DNA of 64,000 bases. Origin: Alloalcanivorax marinus. GTDB taxonomy: Bacteria > Pseudomonadota > Gammaproteobacteria > Pseudomonadales > Alcanivoracaceae. The notes below the pieces were generated by a model, which saw only the letters and a list, made by a program, of their open reading frames with translations, searched no databases and was not told the DNA's origin. A program made the position numbers and the translations under genes. Below, in pieces: positions 7,982-17,835 of this stretch (position 1 is its first letter; each line of letters opens with the position of its first letter). The DNA lies in contig NZ_JADDOL010000011.1 in assembly GCF_016906305.1 (NCBI RefSeq), positions 57,948 to 121,947 of the forward strand, written 5' to 3'.

Positions 7982-10614
7982 TGAGAGATGGACAACCCAA
8001 CCCGGTCACCCGCCTGGCGGACTACCAGCCGCCGGCGTTTCTGGTGCCCGATACCCGCCTGGACGTGGACCTGCGTGACGGCGAGACCCGGGTCACCGCC
8101 CACCTGAAGCTGGAGCGCAACCCGGCCCGGGCCGACCGCCCCGACGAGCTGGTGCTGGACGGCGATCACCTGGACCTGCGCTCGGTGGTGCTGGACGGCC
8201 GCGAGCTGGCCCCCGGCGACGACTATCGCCTGGACGGCCCGCGACTGATCATTCCCGGTGTGCCGGAGGCGTTCTCGCTGACCACCGAGGTGCGTATCGA
8301 GCCGGAGAAGAACACCGCCCTGGAAGGCCTGTACCGCTCCAACGGCATGTACTGCACCCAGTGCGAGGCGGAGGGTTTCCGCCGCATCACCTTCTTCCCG
8401 GACCGGCCGGACGTGCTCAGCCGCTTCACCACCACCATCCACGCGGACAAGGGCGCCTACCCGCTGCTGCTGTCCAACGGCAACCCGGTGGACGCCGGCG
8501 ACGAGGCGGACGGCCGCCACTTCGCCACCTGGGAGGACCCCTTTCCCAAGCCCTGTTATCTGTTCGCCCTGGTGGCCGGTGATCTGGCCTGCCTGGCGGA
8601 CACCTTCACCACCGCCTCCGGCCGCGACGTGGCCCTGCGTCTGTACGCCGAGCACCGCGATCTGGACAAGCTGGACCACGCCATGGATTCGCTGAAACGC
8701 TCCATGGCCTGGGACGAGAAGGTGTTCGGCCGTGAGTACGACCTGGACATCTTCCAGATCGTGGCGGTGAGCCATTTCAATATGGGCGCCATGGAGAACA
8801 AGGGCCTCAACATTTTCAACACCTCCTGCGTGCTGGCCCACCCGGCCACCACCACCGACGCCGGTTTCGAGCGCGTGGAGTCGGTGGTGGCCCACGAATA
8901 CTTCCACAACTGGAGCGGCAACCGGGTGACCTGCCGGGACTGGTTCCAGCTCAGCCTCAAGGAAGGCTTCACCGTGTTCCGGGACCAGGAATTCTCCTCG
9001 GACATGAACTCCCGGGCGGTGGTGCGGGTGGAAAACGTGGATTTCCTGGTCAATCACCAGTTCCCGGAGGACCAGGGCCCCATGGCGCACCCGGTGCGGC
9101 CCGCCGAGTACCAGAAGATCGACAACTTCTACACCCTGACGGTGTACGAGAAAGGCGCCGAGATCGTGCGCATGCAGAGCCAGTTGCTGGGCGCCGAGGA
9201 CTTCCGCCGGGCCACCGACCTGTACTTCGAGCGGTTCGACGGCCAGGCGGTCACCTGCGACGACTTCGTGGCCTGCATGGAGCAGGTCTCCGGTCTCGAT
9301 CTGGCGCAATTCAAGCGCTGGTACGCCCAGGCCGGCACGCCGGTGCTCACCGTCGAGGACGAGTATGTGGACGGCGAGTACCGGCTCACCTTCGAGCAGC
9401 ACACGCCGCCCACCCCCGGCCAGCCGGACAAGGCGCCGCTGATGGTGCCGGTGAAGCTGGCGCTGCTGGACGGCGAGGGCCGGGCCCTGCCGCTGGACGA
9501 CCAGGGCCGCACGGAAACCGTGGTGATCCTGCGCGAGGCCCGTGAGACCCGCGCCTTCCCGGTCCCGGCCCGGCCCACGCCGTCGCTGCTGCGGGGTTTT
9601 TCGGCGCCGGTGTCCCTGCGTTACGACTTCGACGAACGCCAGCTCAACACCCTGCTGGCCCACGACAGCGACGGCTTCTGCCGCTGGGACGCGGCCCAGC
9701 GCCTCTACTTCGCCGCCCTGGCGCGGGTGGTCGACGGCGGCGAGACGCCGGCGGACCAGGTGGCCCGGCTGACGCCGGTGATCGAACAGGTGATCGCCCG
9801 CGCCGACGAGGACCCGGCCCAGGCGGCGCTGCTGTTGACCCTGCCCACTGAGAACGCGGTGGGCGACCGGCATACGCCGCTGCACCCGCAGCGGGTGCAC
9901 GCCGCGGTGAGCGGCCTGCGGGCGGCGCTGGGCGAGGCCCTGGCGGACGCCTGGTGGCGGCTGGCCGAGGGGCTCCGGGAAAGCGACTACCAGGGCGACG
10001 GCGCGGCCATGGGCCGGCGCCGCCTGCGCCAGGTGGCGCTGGGCTACCTGGCGGCCGCCGCCGGCGCCGGCCAGGTGGATCCGGAACCGCTGGTGGCGCA
10101 TCTCAGCGCCACCCTGGCGGCGCCCACCTGCATGACCGAGGAACTGGGCGCCCTGCGGGCCCTGGTGCACAATCGGCTGCCCGGCCACGACGCCGCCCTC
10201 AAGGCGTTTGGCGAACGCTGGAAGGACGAGCCCCTGGTGATGGACCAATGGTTCGGCGTCCAGGCCACGGTACCCGGCGCGGACACCGTGGACCGGGCGG
10301 AGGCGCTGCTGGCCCACCCGGCCTTCGAGTGGACCCTGCCCAACCGGGTGCGGGCGGTGATCGCCACCCTGGTGAACGCCAACCCCTCGGCGTTCCATGC
10401 CCCGGACGGGAGCGGTTACCGGCTGTTCGCCCGGGCCCTGAAAAAGCTGGACGGCATCAACCCGCAGATCGCCGCCCGGCTGGCCAACGGCGGCGCCCGC
10501 CTCAAGCGGCTGGAGCCGGGGCTGGCGCAACAGCTCGGTGACGCCCTGCGCGACCTGCGCCCGGGGGCCTCCGCCAACCTGGCCGAGGTGCTGGATCGCA
10601 TCCTGGACGCCTGA
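7981..10614 (+). CDS. pepN: Aminopeptidase N (M1 metallopeptidase)
   Basis: An 877-residue cytoplasmic zinc aminopeptidase that removes N-terminal residues from peptides. It carries the exopeptidase motif GAMEN and the zinc motif HEYFHNW (HExxH at residues 305-309), with the third ligand Glu about 19 residues later in LKEGFTVF. Length matches the E. coli/Pseudomonas PepN type. The frame stays open upstream, but ATG 7981 is chosen because GAAAGGAG lies just before it, it gives the expected MRDGQPNPVTRLADYQPP N-terminus and it is coupled to the DUF1315 gene. A REP pair lies just downstream. Confidence 0.96.
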   Translation: MRDGQPNPVTRLADYQPPAFLVPDTRLDVDLRDGETRVTAHLKLERNPARADRPDELVLDGDHLDLRSVVLDGRELAPGDDYRLDGPRLIIPGVPEAFSLTTEVRIEPEKNTALEGLYRSNGMYCTQCEAEGFRRITFFPDRPDVLSRFTTTIHADKGAYPLLLSNGNPVDAGDEADGRHFATWEDPFPKPCYLFALVAGDLACLADTFTTASGRDVALRLYAEHRDLDKLDHAMDSLKRSMAWDEKVFGREYDLDIFQIVAVSHFNMGAMENKGLNIFNTSCVLAHPATTTDAGFERVESVVAHEYFHNWSGNRVTCRDWFQLSLKEGFTVFRDQEFSSDMNSRAVVRVENVDFLVNHQFPEDQGPMAHPVRPAEYQKIDNFYTLTVYEKGAEIVRMQSQLLGAEDFRRATDLYFERFDGQAVTCDDFVACMEQVSGLDLAQFKRWYAQAGTPVLTVEDEYVDGEYRLTFEQHTPPTPGQPDKAPLMVPVKLALLDGEGRALPLDDQGRTETVVILREARETRAFPVPARPTPSLLRGFSAPVSLRYDFDERQLNTLLAHDSDGFCRWDAAQRLYFAALARVVDGGETPADQVARLTPVIEQVIARADEDPAQAALLLTLPTENAVGDRHTPLHPQRVHAAVSGLRAALGEALADAWWRLAEGLRESDYQGDGAAMGRRRLRQVALGYLAAAAGAGQVDPEPLVAHLSATLAAPTCMTEELGALRALVHNRLPGHDAALKAFGERWKDEPLVMDQWFGVQATVPGADTVDRAEALLAHPAFEWTLPNRVRAVIATLVNANPSAFHAPDGSGYRLFARALKKLDGINPQIAARLANGGARLKRLEPGLAQQLGDALRDLRPGASANLAEVLDRILDA

Positions 10615-10634
10615 CGGCGCCCTCGCCGTCGGAC

Positions 10635-10687
10635 GACCGCTCCTACATCTGGCTACTGCGCCGTAGGAGCGGTGGTTCCACCGCGAT
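10635..10687. repeat. REP inverted pair, diverged, copy 3
   Basis: The forward unit at 10663-10687 has the GTAG foot and a changed stem-loop (GCGGT-GGTTCC-ACCGC, still self-complementary). The reverse unit (GACCGCTCCTAC, 10635-10646) is truncated. Lies 20 bp after pepN and upstream of the pyrD promoter region. Confidence 0.7.
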
Positions 10688-10783
10688 CCGGCGATCGATT
10701 CCGGTGGCGGGCCTTTCCACGGCCTGTATCGTGACCGCCGGGCGCCGTATACTCCCCGCGCCGATTCGTCTGGAGCCGCCCCC

Positions 10784-11788
10784 GTGCTGTACCGCCTAGC
10801 CCGCCCTCTGCTGTTTTCCCTGTCCGCCGAACAGGCCCATGACCTGACCCTGGATCTGCTGCGCCGGGGCGCCGGTCGCGCCTGGCCGGCCCGGGTGCCG
10901 GCGCGGCCGGTGACGGTGATGGGGCTGTCGTTCCCCAATCCGGTGGGGCTGGCCGCCGGGCTCGACAAGAACGGTGACTGCATCGACGGGCTGGCGGAAC
11001 TGGGTTTCGGCTTTCTGGAAGTGGGCACCGTGACCCCGCGGCCCCAGCCGGGCAATCCCAAGCCGCGCCTGTTCCGCCTGCCCGAGGCCAACGCCATCAT
11101 CAACCGCATGGGCTTCAACAACCACGGCGTGGACGCCCTGGTGGCCAATGTGCGCGCCAGCCGCTACCAGGGCGTGCTGGGCATCAATATCGGCAAGAAC
11201 AAGGACACCCCGGTGGAAAACGCCGTGGACGACTATCTGCTCTGCCAGGAAAAGGTCCACGCCCTGGCGAGCTATCTGGTGGTCAATGTGTCATCGCCGA
11301 ACACCCCGGGCCTGCGCAGCCTGCAGCACGGCGAGGCCCTGGATGCGCTGCTCGGCACCCTGCGCGAGGCGCAGACCCGACTGGACCAGCAAAACGGCAA
11401 GCGCGTGCCCCTGGTGATCAAGATCGCCCCGGACAACAGCGAGGACGAGCTGGCGGCCATGGCGGAGGCGTTCGTGCGCCACGGCATCGACGGGGTGTGC
11501 GTGGGCAACACCACCCTGGAGCGGCCCGGTGTGGAGCGGCTGCGCCACGGAGGCGAGGCCGGCGGCCTGAGCGGCGCGCCCCTGCGTCCCATCGCCGACC
11601 GGGCCCTGGACACCATGCGCCGGGCCCTGGACGGTCGGCTGCCGATCATCGGCGTGGGCGGCATCCAGAGCGGCGACGACGCCCGCGAGAAGCGGCGCCT
11701 GGGCGCGGAGTTGGTGCAGGTTTATTCAGGATTGATTTATCAAGGCCCCGCATTGGTCCGGGAGATTGTGCGGGCGTGGCCCCATTAA
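10784..11788 (+). CDS. pyrD: Dihydroorotate dehydrogenase (quinone), class 2
   Basis: A 334-residue membrane-associated flavoenzyme that oxidises dihydroorotate to orotate with quinone in pyrimidine synthesis. Class 2 features are the N-terminal amphipathic helix ([23 protein letters not shown]), the FMN-site segments [23 protein letters not shown] and [12 protein letters not shown] (catalytic Ser region) and the end [16 protein letters not shown]...[12 protein letters not shown]. The GTG start has a weak ribosome site (CTGGAG). The gene is monocistronic, followed by a hairpin that serves the converging rmf gene. Length is standard. Confidence 0.96.
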   Translation: MLYRLARPLLFSLSAEQAHDLTLDLLRRGAGRAWPARVPARPVTVMGLSFPNPVGLAAGLDKNGDCIDGLAELGFGFLEVGTVTPRPQPGNPKPRLFRLPEANAIINRMGFNNHGVDALVANVRASRYQGVLGINIGKNKDTPVENAVDDYLLCQEKVHALASYLVVNVSSPNTPGLRSLQHGEALDALLGTLREAQTRLDQQNGKRVPLVIKIAPDNSEDELAAMAEAFVRHGIDGVCVGNTTLERPGVERLRHGGEAGGLSGAPLRPIADRALDTMRRALDGRLPIIGVGGIQSGDDAREKRRLGAELVQVYSGLIYQGPALVREIVRAWPH

Positions 11789-11809
11789 AAAGGGCCCTGG
11801 AGGGGCCCT
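11785..11809 (-). terminator. Rho-independent terminator for rmf
   Basis: On the minus strand AGGGCCC - CTCCA - GGGCCCT is followed by TTTTAAT. It overlaps the pyrD stop codon and lies about 95 bp downstream of rmf. The plus-strand reading lacks a T-run, so it mainly serves the leftward transcript. Confidence 0.7.
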
Positions 11810-11903
11810 GTGGGGTCGACGCGCGAAGCGCCGGCGCTGATCGGTGATCGGGTTTTGTCAGGTCGGTTCCTTTTGTTGCCGGGGGGCGGTCGCTTGAAAG
11901 CGT

Positions 11904-12104
11904 TTAAACCCTGAGAGTGTGTATGCCGGCCACGCCGACCATGCCCTGAATCTGGTCGGTGCGGCCTTCACGCCATCCGCGCATCCAGTTACCGCGAGCC
12001 TCCAGTGCGCCGAAAGGGCAGAATTCCCTGGGTCTTCCTCTGAAGCCCGCCTGATAGCCCCGGCTGTAGGCCCGCTCGTCACGGTTGCGTTTTTGTCGCT
12101 TCAT
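11904..12104 (-). CDS. rmf: Ribosome modulation factor
   Basis: A 66-residue basic protein that dimerises 70S ribosomes into inactive 100S particles in stationary phase. MKRQKRNRDERAYSRGYQAGF and the later GGWREG-type end (MRGWREGRTDQI) match Rmf, with a C-terminal extension of about 10 residues compared with the E. coli protein. The start is the ATG that opens MKRQKR; the frame remains open 19 codons upstream but homologues begin here. It faces pyrD and is divergent from rlmKL, a neighbourhood also seen in Pseudomonas. Confidence 0.93.
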   Translation of the reverse strand: MKRQKRNRDERAYSRGYQAGFRGRPREFCPFGALEARGNWMRGWREGRTDQIQGMVGVAGIHTLRV

Positions 12105-12202
12105 AGACACTGTCCTCTTTTTCGTCGATCGCAGTGAAAGAACCTGCGCTCGCCGGGACAAACCGCCGTCCCGACCGGCACGTTCTCGAAAGCCTCACCT
12201 TG

Positions 12203-12232
12203 AGTATCCGAGAGCCGAGAGCGCCTGTCGAA
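12203..12232 (-). promoter_or_regulatory. Candidate rmf promoter
   Basis: Minus strand TTCGAC (12232-12227), 18-bp spacer, GATACT (12208-12203), about 100 nt upstream of the rmf ATG. The hexamers are imperfect, so this is a weak prediction; stationary-phase control would be expected from the gene's known role. Confidence 0.3.
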
Positions 12233-12287
12233 TAACAACTGGCCATAATGAAAGCGCGTGTTAAGCGCATGACGCATAATGGACACT

Positions 12288-12321
12288 TTGATGAAATGGG
12301 CTGAAAAATCAGCGCCATCAA
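12288..12321 (+). promoter_or_regulatory. Hairpin in the rlmKL leader
   Basis: TTGATG (12288-12293) pairs with CATCAA (12316-12321), enclosing a second stem GCTGA-AAAA-TCAGC (12300-12313). It ends 20 bp before the rlmKL ATG and lacks a T-run, so it is more likely to act in the leader RNA than as a terminator. Confidence 0.35.
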
Positions 12322-12341
12322 GCACTTAAAAGGCAAAATCG

Positions 12342-14456
12342 ATGGATTTCGTGATCACCTGTCTGCCCGGGCTGGCCCCGCTGCTCGCCGATGAGCTCGC
12401 CGAACTGGGCATGACGGTAACGGACCAGGGCCAGGCCCACGTCGGCATCAGCGGCCGCCAACAGGACGCCCTGCGGGTGTGCCTGTGGTCGCGGCTGGCG
12501 GAGCGGGTGTTGCTGCCCCTGGCGGAGCTGTCGGTGCCGCCGGAAGAGGCCCCGGAGAAGCTGGCCGCGGCGGTGGACTGGCGGGCGCTGGTGGCCCCCG
12601 GCGGGGCGGTGCACCTGAGCCTGGACCACGCCAAGGGCGTGCGCGGTGACAGCCGCGTCAGCGGCAAGCGCCTGCTGCGGGCGCTGCCGCCGGACATCAC
12701 GGTCAGCCCCCGGGAGAGCGGCGCCAGCGCCCTGCGCGCGCGGCTGGACACGGACACCGCCCGGCTGTGGCTGGACCTGGCCGGCCAGCCTCTGCACCGG
12801 CGCGGTTACCGGCTGGCCGGGGGGCGCGCGCCGCTGCGGGAAAACCTGGCGGCGGCGCTGCTGCGCGCCGGCGACTGGCACCGTGAGGCGCGCCCGGAAC
12901 TGCTGATGGATCCGTTCTGCGGCAGCGGCACGGTGCTGATCGAAGCGGCCTGGATGGCCGCCGGCGTGGCCCCGGGCGCCCTGCGCAAGGACTACGGCTT
13001 CCTCAACTGGCGGGGCTGCCGCCAGGCGCTGGCCGAGGAGGCGCTGCGCGAGGCCGCCGCCAGCCTGGAAAACAAGGCGCGGCTGCCGGCCCTGAAAGGT
13101 TTCGACGCGGACCCGGACGCCCTCAAATACGCCCGCCATAACGCGGAGCGCGCCGGGGTGGAGAGCGCCATTCATCTGGAGCGGCGGGAGCTGGGGGCCC
13201 TGCGGGCGCGGGATTTCGCCAGCCGCGAAGGCCTGCTGGTGACCAACCCGCCCTGGGGCGAGCGTCTGGATCAGCAGGAACAGGCCGGCTGGCTGTACGC
13301 GGGCCTGGGCCGCCTGCTGGGCGAGAAGGCCCCGGCCTGGCGGGCGGTGCTGCTGGGTGCCGAGGTCACCGCCCTGGACCGGGCCGGCATGGACCTGGAG
13401 GCGCAGTGGAAAGTGCGCAACGGCGCGCTCACCAACTTTATCCGCCTCAGCCGGCCCCGGGCGCCGCTGCCCCAGGCGCCGCTGCAGGTGGGCGACACGC
13501 CCGGTTTCGAACTGCCGGAGCCGGCCTTGCCCTTGTTCAACCGGCTGCGCAAGAACGGCAAGCATCTGCGCCGCTGGATCGACCGGGAAGACATTCAGGC
13601 CTACCGGCTCTATGACCGGGACCTGCCGGAATTCAACGTGGCGGTGGACGTGTACGGCGACCAGGTACTGGTGCAGGAGTTCAAGGCGCCGTCCACGGTG
13701 GACCCGGACAAGGCCGCCCAGCGCCGCCAGTGGGCGGTAAGCGCCACCCGCGCCGCCCTGGGCGTGCACCGCGAGCAGGTGCACCTGCGCACCCGGGAGC
13801 GCCAGAAGGGCCGCAACCAGTACCAGAAACAGGCCACCCAGGGCCGCTTCCGGGTGGTCCGCGAGGGCCAGGCCCGGTTGCTGGTGAACCTGGAGGAGTA
13901 CCTGGACACCGGTCTGTTCCTGGACCACCGGCCCATGCGCCTGCGCATCGCCGAGGAAAGCGCCGGCAAGCGCTTTCTCAATCTTTTCGCCTACACCGGC
14001 GCGGCCACCGTGCAGGCCCTGGTGGGCGGCGCCCGCCGGGCGGTCACCGTGGACACCTCGCGGCGCTATCTGGACTGGGCCGGCTGCAACCTGGCCCTGA
14101 ACGGTTTCGCCACCGACCGCCACCCGACGGTGCGCGCCGATGCCATGGCCTGGCTGGAGACCTGCCACGAACAGTTCGACATCGTGTTCTGCGACCCGCC
14201 CACCTTTTCCAACAACAAGGACCGGGACGACTTCGTGGTTCAGGACCAGCACGGCGAACTGATCCGCCGCATCATGAAACGGCTGGAGCCCGGCGGCGTG
14301 CTGTATTTTTCCTGCAATTATCGCCGCTTCGAGCTGGAAGAAAGCCTGCGCCGCTGGTACGCGGTGGAGGACCTGACCGCCTGGAGCCTGCCGGAGGACT
14401 TCCGGCGCGGCGGTGCCATTCACCACTGCTTCGCGATCCGCCATGCCCAGGACTGA
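12342..14456 (+). CDS. rlmL: Bifunctional 23S rRNA methyltransferase RlmKL
   Basis: A 704-residue fusion that makes two guanine modifications in 23S rRNA: m2G2445 by the N-terminal half and m7G2069 by the C-terminal half (E. coli numbering). Order: THUMP domain (about 45-155), RlmL methyltransferase with DPFCGSGT near residue 190 and catalytic NPPWGERL near 302, then RlmK methyltransferase with FAYTGAATVQAL near 550 and CDPPTFSN near 617. Full length for the fused gammaproteobacterial form. Its last 14 bases overlap the following thioredoxin-fold gene. Confidence 0.95.
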   Translation: MDFVITCLPGLAPLLADELAELGMTVTDQGQAHVGISGRQQDALRVCLWSRLAERVLLPLAELSVPPEEAPEKLAAAVDWRALVAPGGAVHLSLDHAKGVRGDSRVSGKRLLRALPPDITVSPRESGASALRARLDTDTARLWLDLAGQPLHRRGYRLAGGRAPLRENLAAALLRAGDWHREARPELLMDPFCGSGTVLIEAAWMAAGVAPGALRKDYGFLNWRGCRQALAEEALREAAASLENKARLPALKGFDADPDALKYARHNAERAGVESAIHLERRELGALRARDFASREGLLVTNPPWGERLDQQEQAGWLYAGLGRLLGEKAPAWRAVLLGAEVTALDRAGMDLEAQWKVRNGALTNFIRLSRPRAPLPQAPLQVGDTPGFELPEPALPLFNRLRKNGKHLRRWIDREDIQAYRLYDRDLPEFNVAVDVYGDQVLVQEFKAPSTVDPDKAAQRRQWAVSATRAALGVHREQVHLRTRERQKGRNQYQKQATQGRFRVVREGQARLLVNLEEYLDTGLFLDHRPMRLRIAEESAGKRFLNLFAYTGAATVQALVGGARRAVTVDTSRRYLDWAGCNLALNGFATDRHPTVRADAMAWLETCHEQFDIVFCDPPTFSNNKDRDDFVVQDQHGELIRRIMKRLEPGGVLYFSCNYRRFELEESLRRWYAVEDLTAWSLPEDFRRGGAIHHCFAIRHAQD

Positions 14457-14688
14457 CCCCCCGGAACTGACCCTCTATACCACCCTCGGCTGCCACCTGT
14501 GCGAGCAGGCCGAGGAGTTAGTGCGCACGGTGCGTCCGGACGCCCGGCTTCACGCGGTGGACATCGCCGAGGACGATACCCTGATCGCGGAATACGGCGA
14601 GCGCATTCCGGTGCTGCGCCGGGGCGAGCGGGAACTGGGCTGGCCGTTTGGATTGCTGGACGTGAGCGCGCTGCTCGCCGACCCCTGA
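14443..14688 (+). CDS. Glutaredoxin-like protein (DUF836)
   Basis: An 81-residue thioredoxin-fold protein. The motif LYTTLGCHLCEQAEEL (CxxC near residues 18-21) and the later IPVLRRG (the cis-Pro of the fold) identify the small glutaredoxin-like DUF836 family. It probably works as a cytoplasmic dithiol redox protein; the partner is unknown. The ATG at 14443 lies inside the end of rlmKL, so it is likely translated from the same message. Confidence 0.8.
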   Translation: MPRTDPPELTLYTTLGCHLCEQAEELVRTVRPDARLHAVDIAEDDTLIAEYGERIPVLRRGERELGWPFGLLDVSALLADP

Positions 14689-14738
14689 TCCGGCGGGCGC
14701 GGCGCGGTGACGGCAGCGACTGCTTTTTTGGAGTGAAC

Positions 14739-15047
14739 ATGGAAAAGATCACGGTCAAGAAACTGACCAACCGTCATGTGGACAAGGTGATTCTGCGCTC
14801 GGTGGTGATTTCCATCTGCATCGTGCAGGTGGAGATCGACGGGGTGCGGTATCAGGTGGTGGACGAAAAAGGCCAGATCGTGCGGTTCAACGGCCCGGAA
14901 CACGCCAACAACGTGCTCGGCCGCATGACCACCGACCGGGCGGTGCTGCTGCACCAGTCGCCCTACGCGGAGATGGCCGGCCAGCCGGAAGGCGAACCGA
15001 CGCCGCCCCTGGAAGTGGACTTCAACTGGCGGGCGGACCGCGCCTGA
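14739..15047 (+). CDS. Conserved hypothetical protein (DUF6482-like)
   Basis: A 102-residue protein starting MEKITVKKLTNRHVDKVIL, with beta-rich content (VVISICIVQVEIDGVRYQVVDEKGQIVRF) and an acidic, Pro-rich tail. It resembles small pseudomonad proteins grouped as DUF6482, whose role is unknown. GGAG lies a few bases before the ATG. It is 50 bp after the glutaredoxin-like gene and just before a REP pair. No signal peptide or cofactor motif. Confidence 0.6.
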   Translation: MEKITVKKLTNRHVDKVILRSVVISICIVQVEIDGVRYQVVDEKGQIVRFNGPEHANNVLGRMTTDRAVLLHQSPYAEMAGQPEGEPTPPLEVDFNWRADRA

Positions 15048-15053
15048 AGAAGG

Positions 15054-15109
15054 ATCGCGACTGAAGTCGCTCCTACGGTCGCTCCTGCGATCACCCGGTA
15101 GGAGCGACT

Positions 15110-15120
<11 letters not shown>
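15054..15120. repeat. REP inverted pair overlapping the tatD 3' end, copy 4
   Basis: Reverse element 15054-15076 and forward element 15098-15120, both with stem GCGAC-TTCA-GTCGC, enclosing a degenerate third half (CGGTCGCTCCTGCGATC). The right element includes the tatD stop codon. Confidence 0.9.
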
Positions 15121-15942
<822 letters not shown>

Positions 15943-15946
<4 letters not shown>

Positions 15947-16476
15947 GAAGCGGGGCGGGGCGTGGGCTGCAGCCGGGCCTCGAGCTGCTCGCGCAGGTCT
16001 TCCACGCGGCGCCGGTTGGCGCCCAGATCCCAGTAGCCGATGCGCGAGGCGGAGCGGACTTCGATCACGCCGTCCTCGTGCACATAGAAGGTGACGTCAT
16101 CCACGAACCGCAGGATGCGGGTGGTGAACCGGGCCTCCACCCGGGCGGGGCCCACCGCCCGGTGGCTGACCCGGGGCCAGTCCCGCAACACCGCGTCGAG
16201 CAGCGCCAGGCTGTCGGCGCGGTTGCCGGCGCCGGGCAGGGGCGCCACCTTGTGGCGGTCGTCATCCGCCAGGCTGGACACGCAATTCGGCGACGACGGA
16301 CAGGGGGCAAGCAAACGGGTGTCCGACATAGTCGGTCTCTCCACTGACCTTTCAGTATTCTCGGTGCGGGCGTCCTCTGGGGCGCCCCGGCAGCCGGCCA
16401 CGACCACCATGGCCAGTATCAGCCCGGCCATGCAAAGGGCGGCGGCCCGGTTGTGTCTAGTGACGGTTCGGATCAC
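15943..16476 (-). CDS. DUF1499 lipoprotein
   Basis: A 177-residue protein with an N-terminal signal and lipobox (LILAMVVVAGC, Cys near 29), so a lipid-anchored envelope protein is likely. The mature part contains CPSSPNCVSSLADD and later VEARFTTRILRFVDDVTFYVHEDGVIEVRSASRIGYWDLGANRRRVE, split here as the hallmark segments of DUF1499, a family of unknown function. The start overlaps the end of lexA by 20 bp and the stop overlaps the tatD start (ATGA), so lexA, this gene and tatD form one leftward operon and could share SOS control. Confidence 0.85.
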
Positions 16477-17071
16477 GGATCAGTCCCACGAAAACGCCCT
16501 CGATCATCAGTTCGTCCGCCGGCACCCGGATCGGCTCGTAGGCCTCGTTGGCCGGCAGCAGGGTGGCGTTGGACTTGTTGAGTTTAAGGGTTTTCACCGT
16601 GACCTCGTCGTCAATGCGCGCCACCACGATCTCGCCGGACAGGGCGGTCTGGCTCTTGCGCACGGCGATCAGGTCGCCGTCGAAGATGCCGGCGTCGATC
16701 ATGCTGTCGCCCTGCACCTTGAGCAGGTAGGTGGGGCGCTGCCGGAACAGGCCCTGGGGCACCGGCACGGTACGCTCCACGTTTTCGATGGCCTCGATGG
16801 GCGTGCCCGCGGCCACCTTGCCCACCACCGGCAGCTCGTCCTCGTGCTCCAGCGCCGCCTCCAGCAGCTGGATGCCGCGGGAGCGGTCGCTGTGCAGGCG
16901 GATGTAGCCCTTGCGTTCCAGTGCCCGCAGGTGATCGGAGGCGGCGTTCTTGGACTGGAAGCCCATGCGCTCGGCGATTTCCGCCCGGGTGGGGGCCATG
17001 CCGGTTTCCAGCCGCGAGTCGCGGATGCAGTCCAGCACCTGCTGCTGGCGTGCGGTTAGCGTGCTGCTCAT
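16457..17071 (-). CDS. lexA: SOS repressor LexA
   Basis: A 204-residue repressor/autopeptidase. The N-terminal winged helix (LTARQQQVLDCIRD, TRAEIAERMGF, KNAASDHLRALERKGYI) is followed by the cleavage dyad Ala-Gly (VAAGTPI, near residue 85), catalytic Ser in QGDSMIDAGIFDGD and catalytic Lys in VTVKTLKL. RecA-stimulated self-cleavage derepresses DNA-damage genes. The ATG at 17071 has AGGAGAACC upstream; the longer open frame lacks homology. A CTG-N10-CAG box lies 27 bp upstream, supporting autoregulation. Confidence 0.97.
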   Translation of the reverse strand: MSSTLTARQQQVLDCIRDSRLETGMAPTRAEIAERMGFQSKNAASDHLRALERKGYIRLHSDRSRGIQLLEAALEHEDELPVVGKVAAGTPIEAIENVERTVPVPQGLFRQRPTYLLKVQGDSMIDAGIFDGDLIAVRKSQTALSGEIVVARIDDEVTVKTLKLNKSNATLLPANEAYEPIRVPADELMIEGVFVGLIRDPNRH

Positions 17072-17097
17072 AAGGTTCTCCTGGAGTGTCTCGGACA

Positions 17098-17113
17098 CTG
17101 ATAATATGAACAG
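17098..17113. promoter_or_regulatory. LexA (SOS) box
   Basis: CTGATAATATGAACAG fits CTG-N10-CAG with an AT-rich centre; on the minus strand it reads within TACTGTTCATATTATCAG. A TATAAT -10-like hexamer for lexA lies next to it (minus strand, 17115-17122). The box sits in the 103-bp gap between lexA and a divergent cNMP-domain gene, so it may regulate both. Confidence 0.85.
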
Positions 17114-17174
17114 TATTATATGTCCAGTGTTTTTGGAAGTACCATGAGCAGGATTGAGGGGGAGAAAGGGATCA

Positions 17175-17828
17175 ATGCGACAGGCGAACTGGCAGCAAAC
17201 GGACCGGTCACGGGTGGAAACGCTGCTCGCCGGTGTGCCGTTTTTCAATGAGGTGGCCCGGGACGATCCGGCCCAGCGGTCGCGCTTGCTGGCGCGCACC
17301 GCGCTGATCGAGGCGGCCCCCGGCGACACCGTGATCCGCGCCGGCGAGGTGGAGTCCAGTCTGTATTTTTTGCTGCGCGGCCAACTGGTGGTGCTGGACG
17401 ACACGCCGCCGCACGCGGTGCTTTATTACGTGTCGCCGGGGGAGGTGTTCGGCACCCTGTCGTTGCTGCTGCGGCGTGCCCGCAGCGCCACCATCCAGGT
17501 GGCGGACGCGGCCCGGGAGGCGGTGCTGGCCAGGTTGGATTTCAATGATTTCGACGACGATCGCGGCACGCCCTATACCCTGGCCACGCGATTGGCGTTT
17601 TTTCACATGCTGGTGCACCAGATTCGCTGGGCGGTGGAGGTGCGGCGCATGCAGAGCCCGGACCCGGCTCTGGCCGCCGACCTGCGCAAGGTGCCGGTGT
17701 TCACCGGCGCGCGGGACAGCGCGGCGGAACTGGCCTCGCTGCGGGACCAGGCCCGGGCCCTGGCGGATTTGCTGTACCGGTGGAATCACCGCCCGCCGGG
17801 CACCACCGGCAACGCCCAGCTGACCTGA
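17175..17828 (+). CDS. Cyclic-nucleotide-binding domain protein divergent from lexA
   Basis: A 217-residue protein with one cNMP-binding fold (about residues 15-130: GDTVIRAGEVESSLYFLLRGQLVVLD and PGEVFGTLSLLLRRARSATIQ). The cassette has the Arg-Ser-Ala-Thr end but Thr where Glu is usual (FGT for FGE), so ligand binding may be altered. The C-terminal 80 residues are helical with no recognisable helix-turn-helix. ATG 17175 has AAGG a few bases upstream. In Pseudomonas the neighbour of lexA is the division inhibitor sulA; no SulA-like ORF is seen here. Function unknown, possibly SOS-responsive through the shared upstream box. Confidence 0.75.
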   Translation: MRQANWQQTDRSRVETLLAGVPFFNEVARDDPAQRSRLLARTALIEAAPGDTVIRAGEVESSLYFLLRGQLVVLDDTPPHAVLYYVSPGEVFGTLSLLLRRARSATIQVADAAREAVLARLDFNDFDDDRGTPYTLATRLAFFHMLVHQIRWAVEVRRMQSPDPALAADLRKVPVFTGARDSAAELASLRDQARALADLLYRWNHRPPGTTGNAQLT

Positions 17829-17835
17829 GTGCGGT

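Noticed and set aside
7888..11148. Open frame of 1086 codons on the minus strand over pepN and pyrD
   Set aside because: Runs through two conserved genes and a REP pair; Gly/Arg/His-rich shadow.
17175..17828. SulA at the lexA locus
   Set aside because: The divergent gene has a cNMP-binding fold and no SulA-like segment; position alone is not enough.
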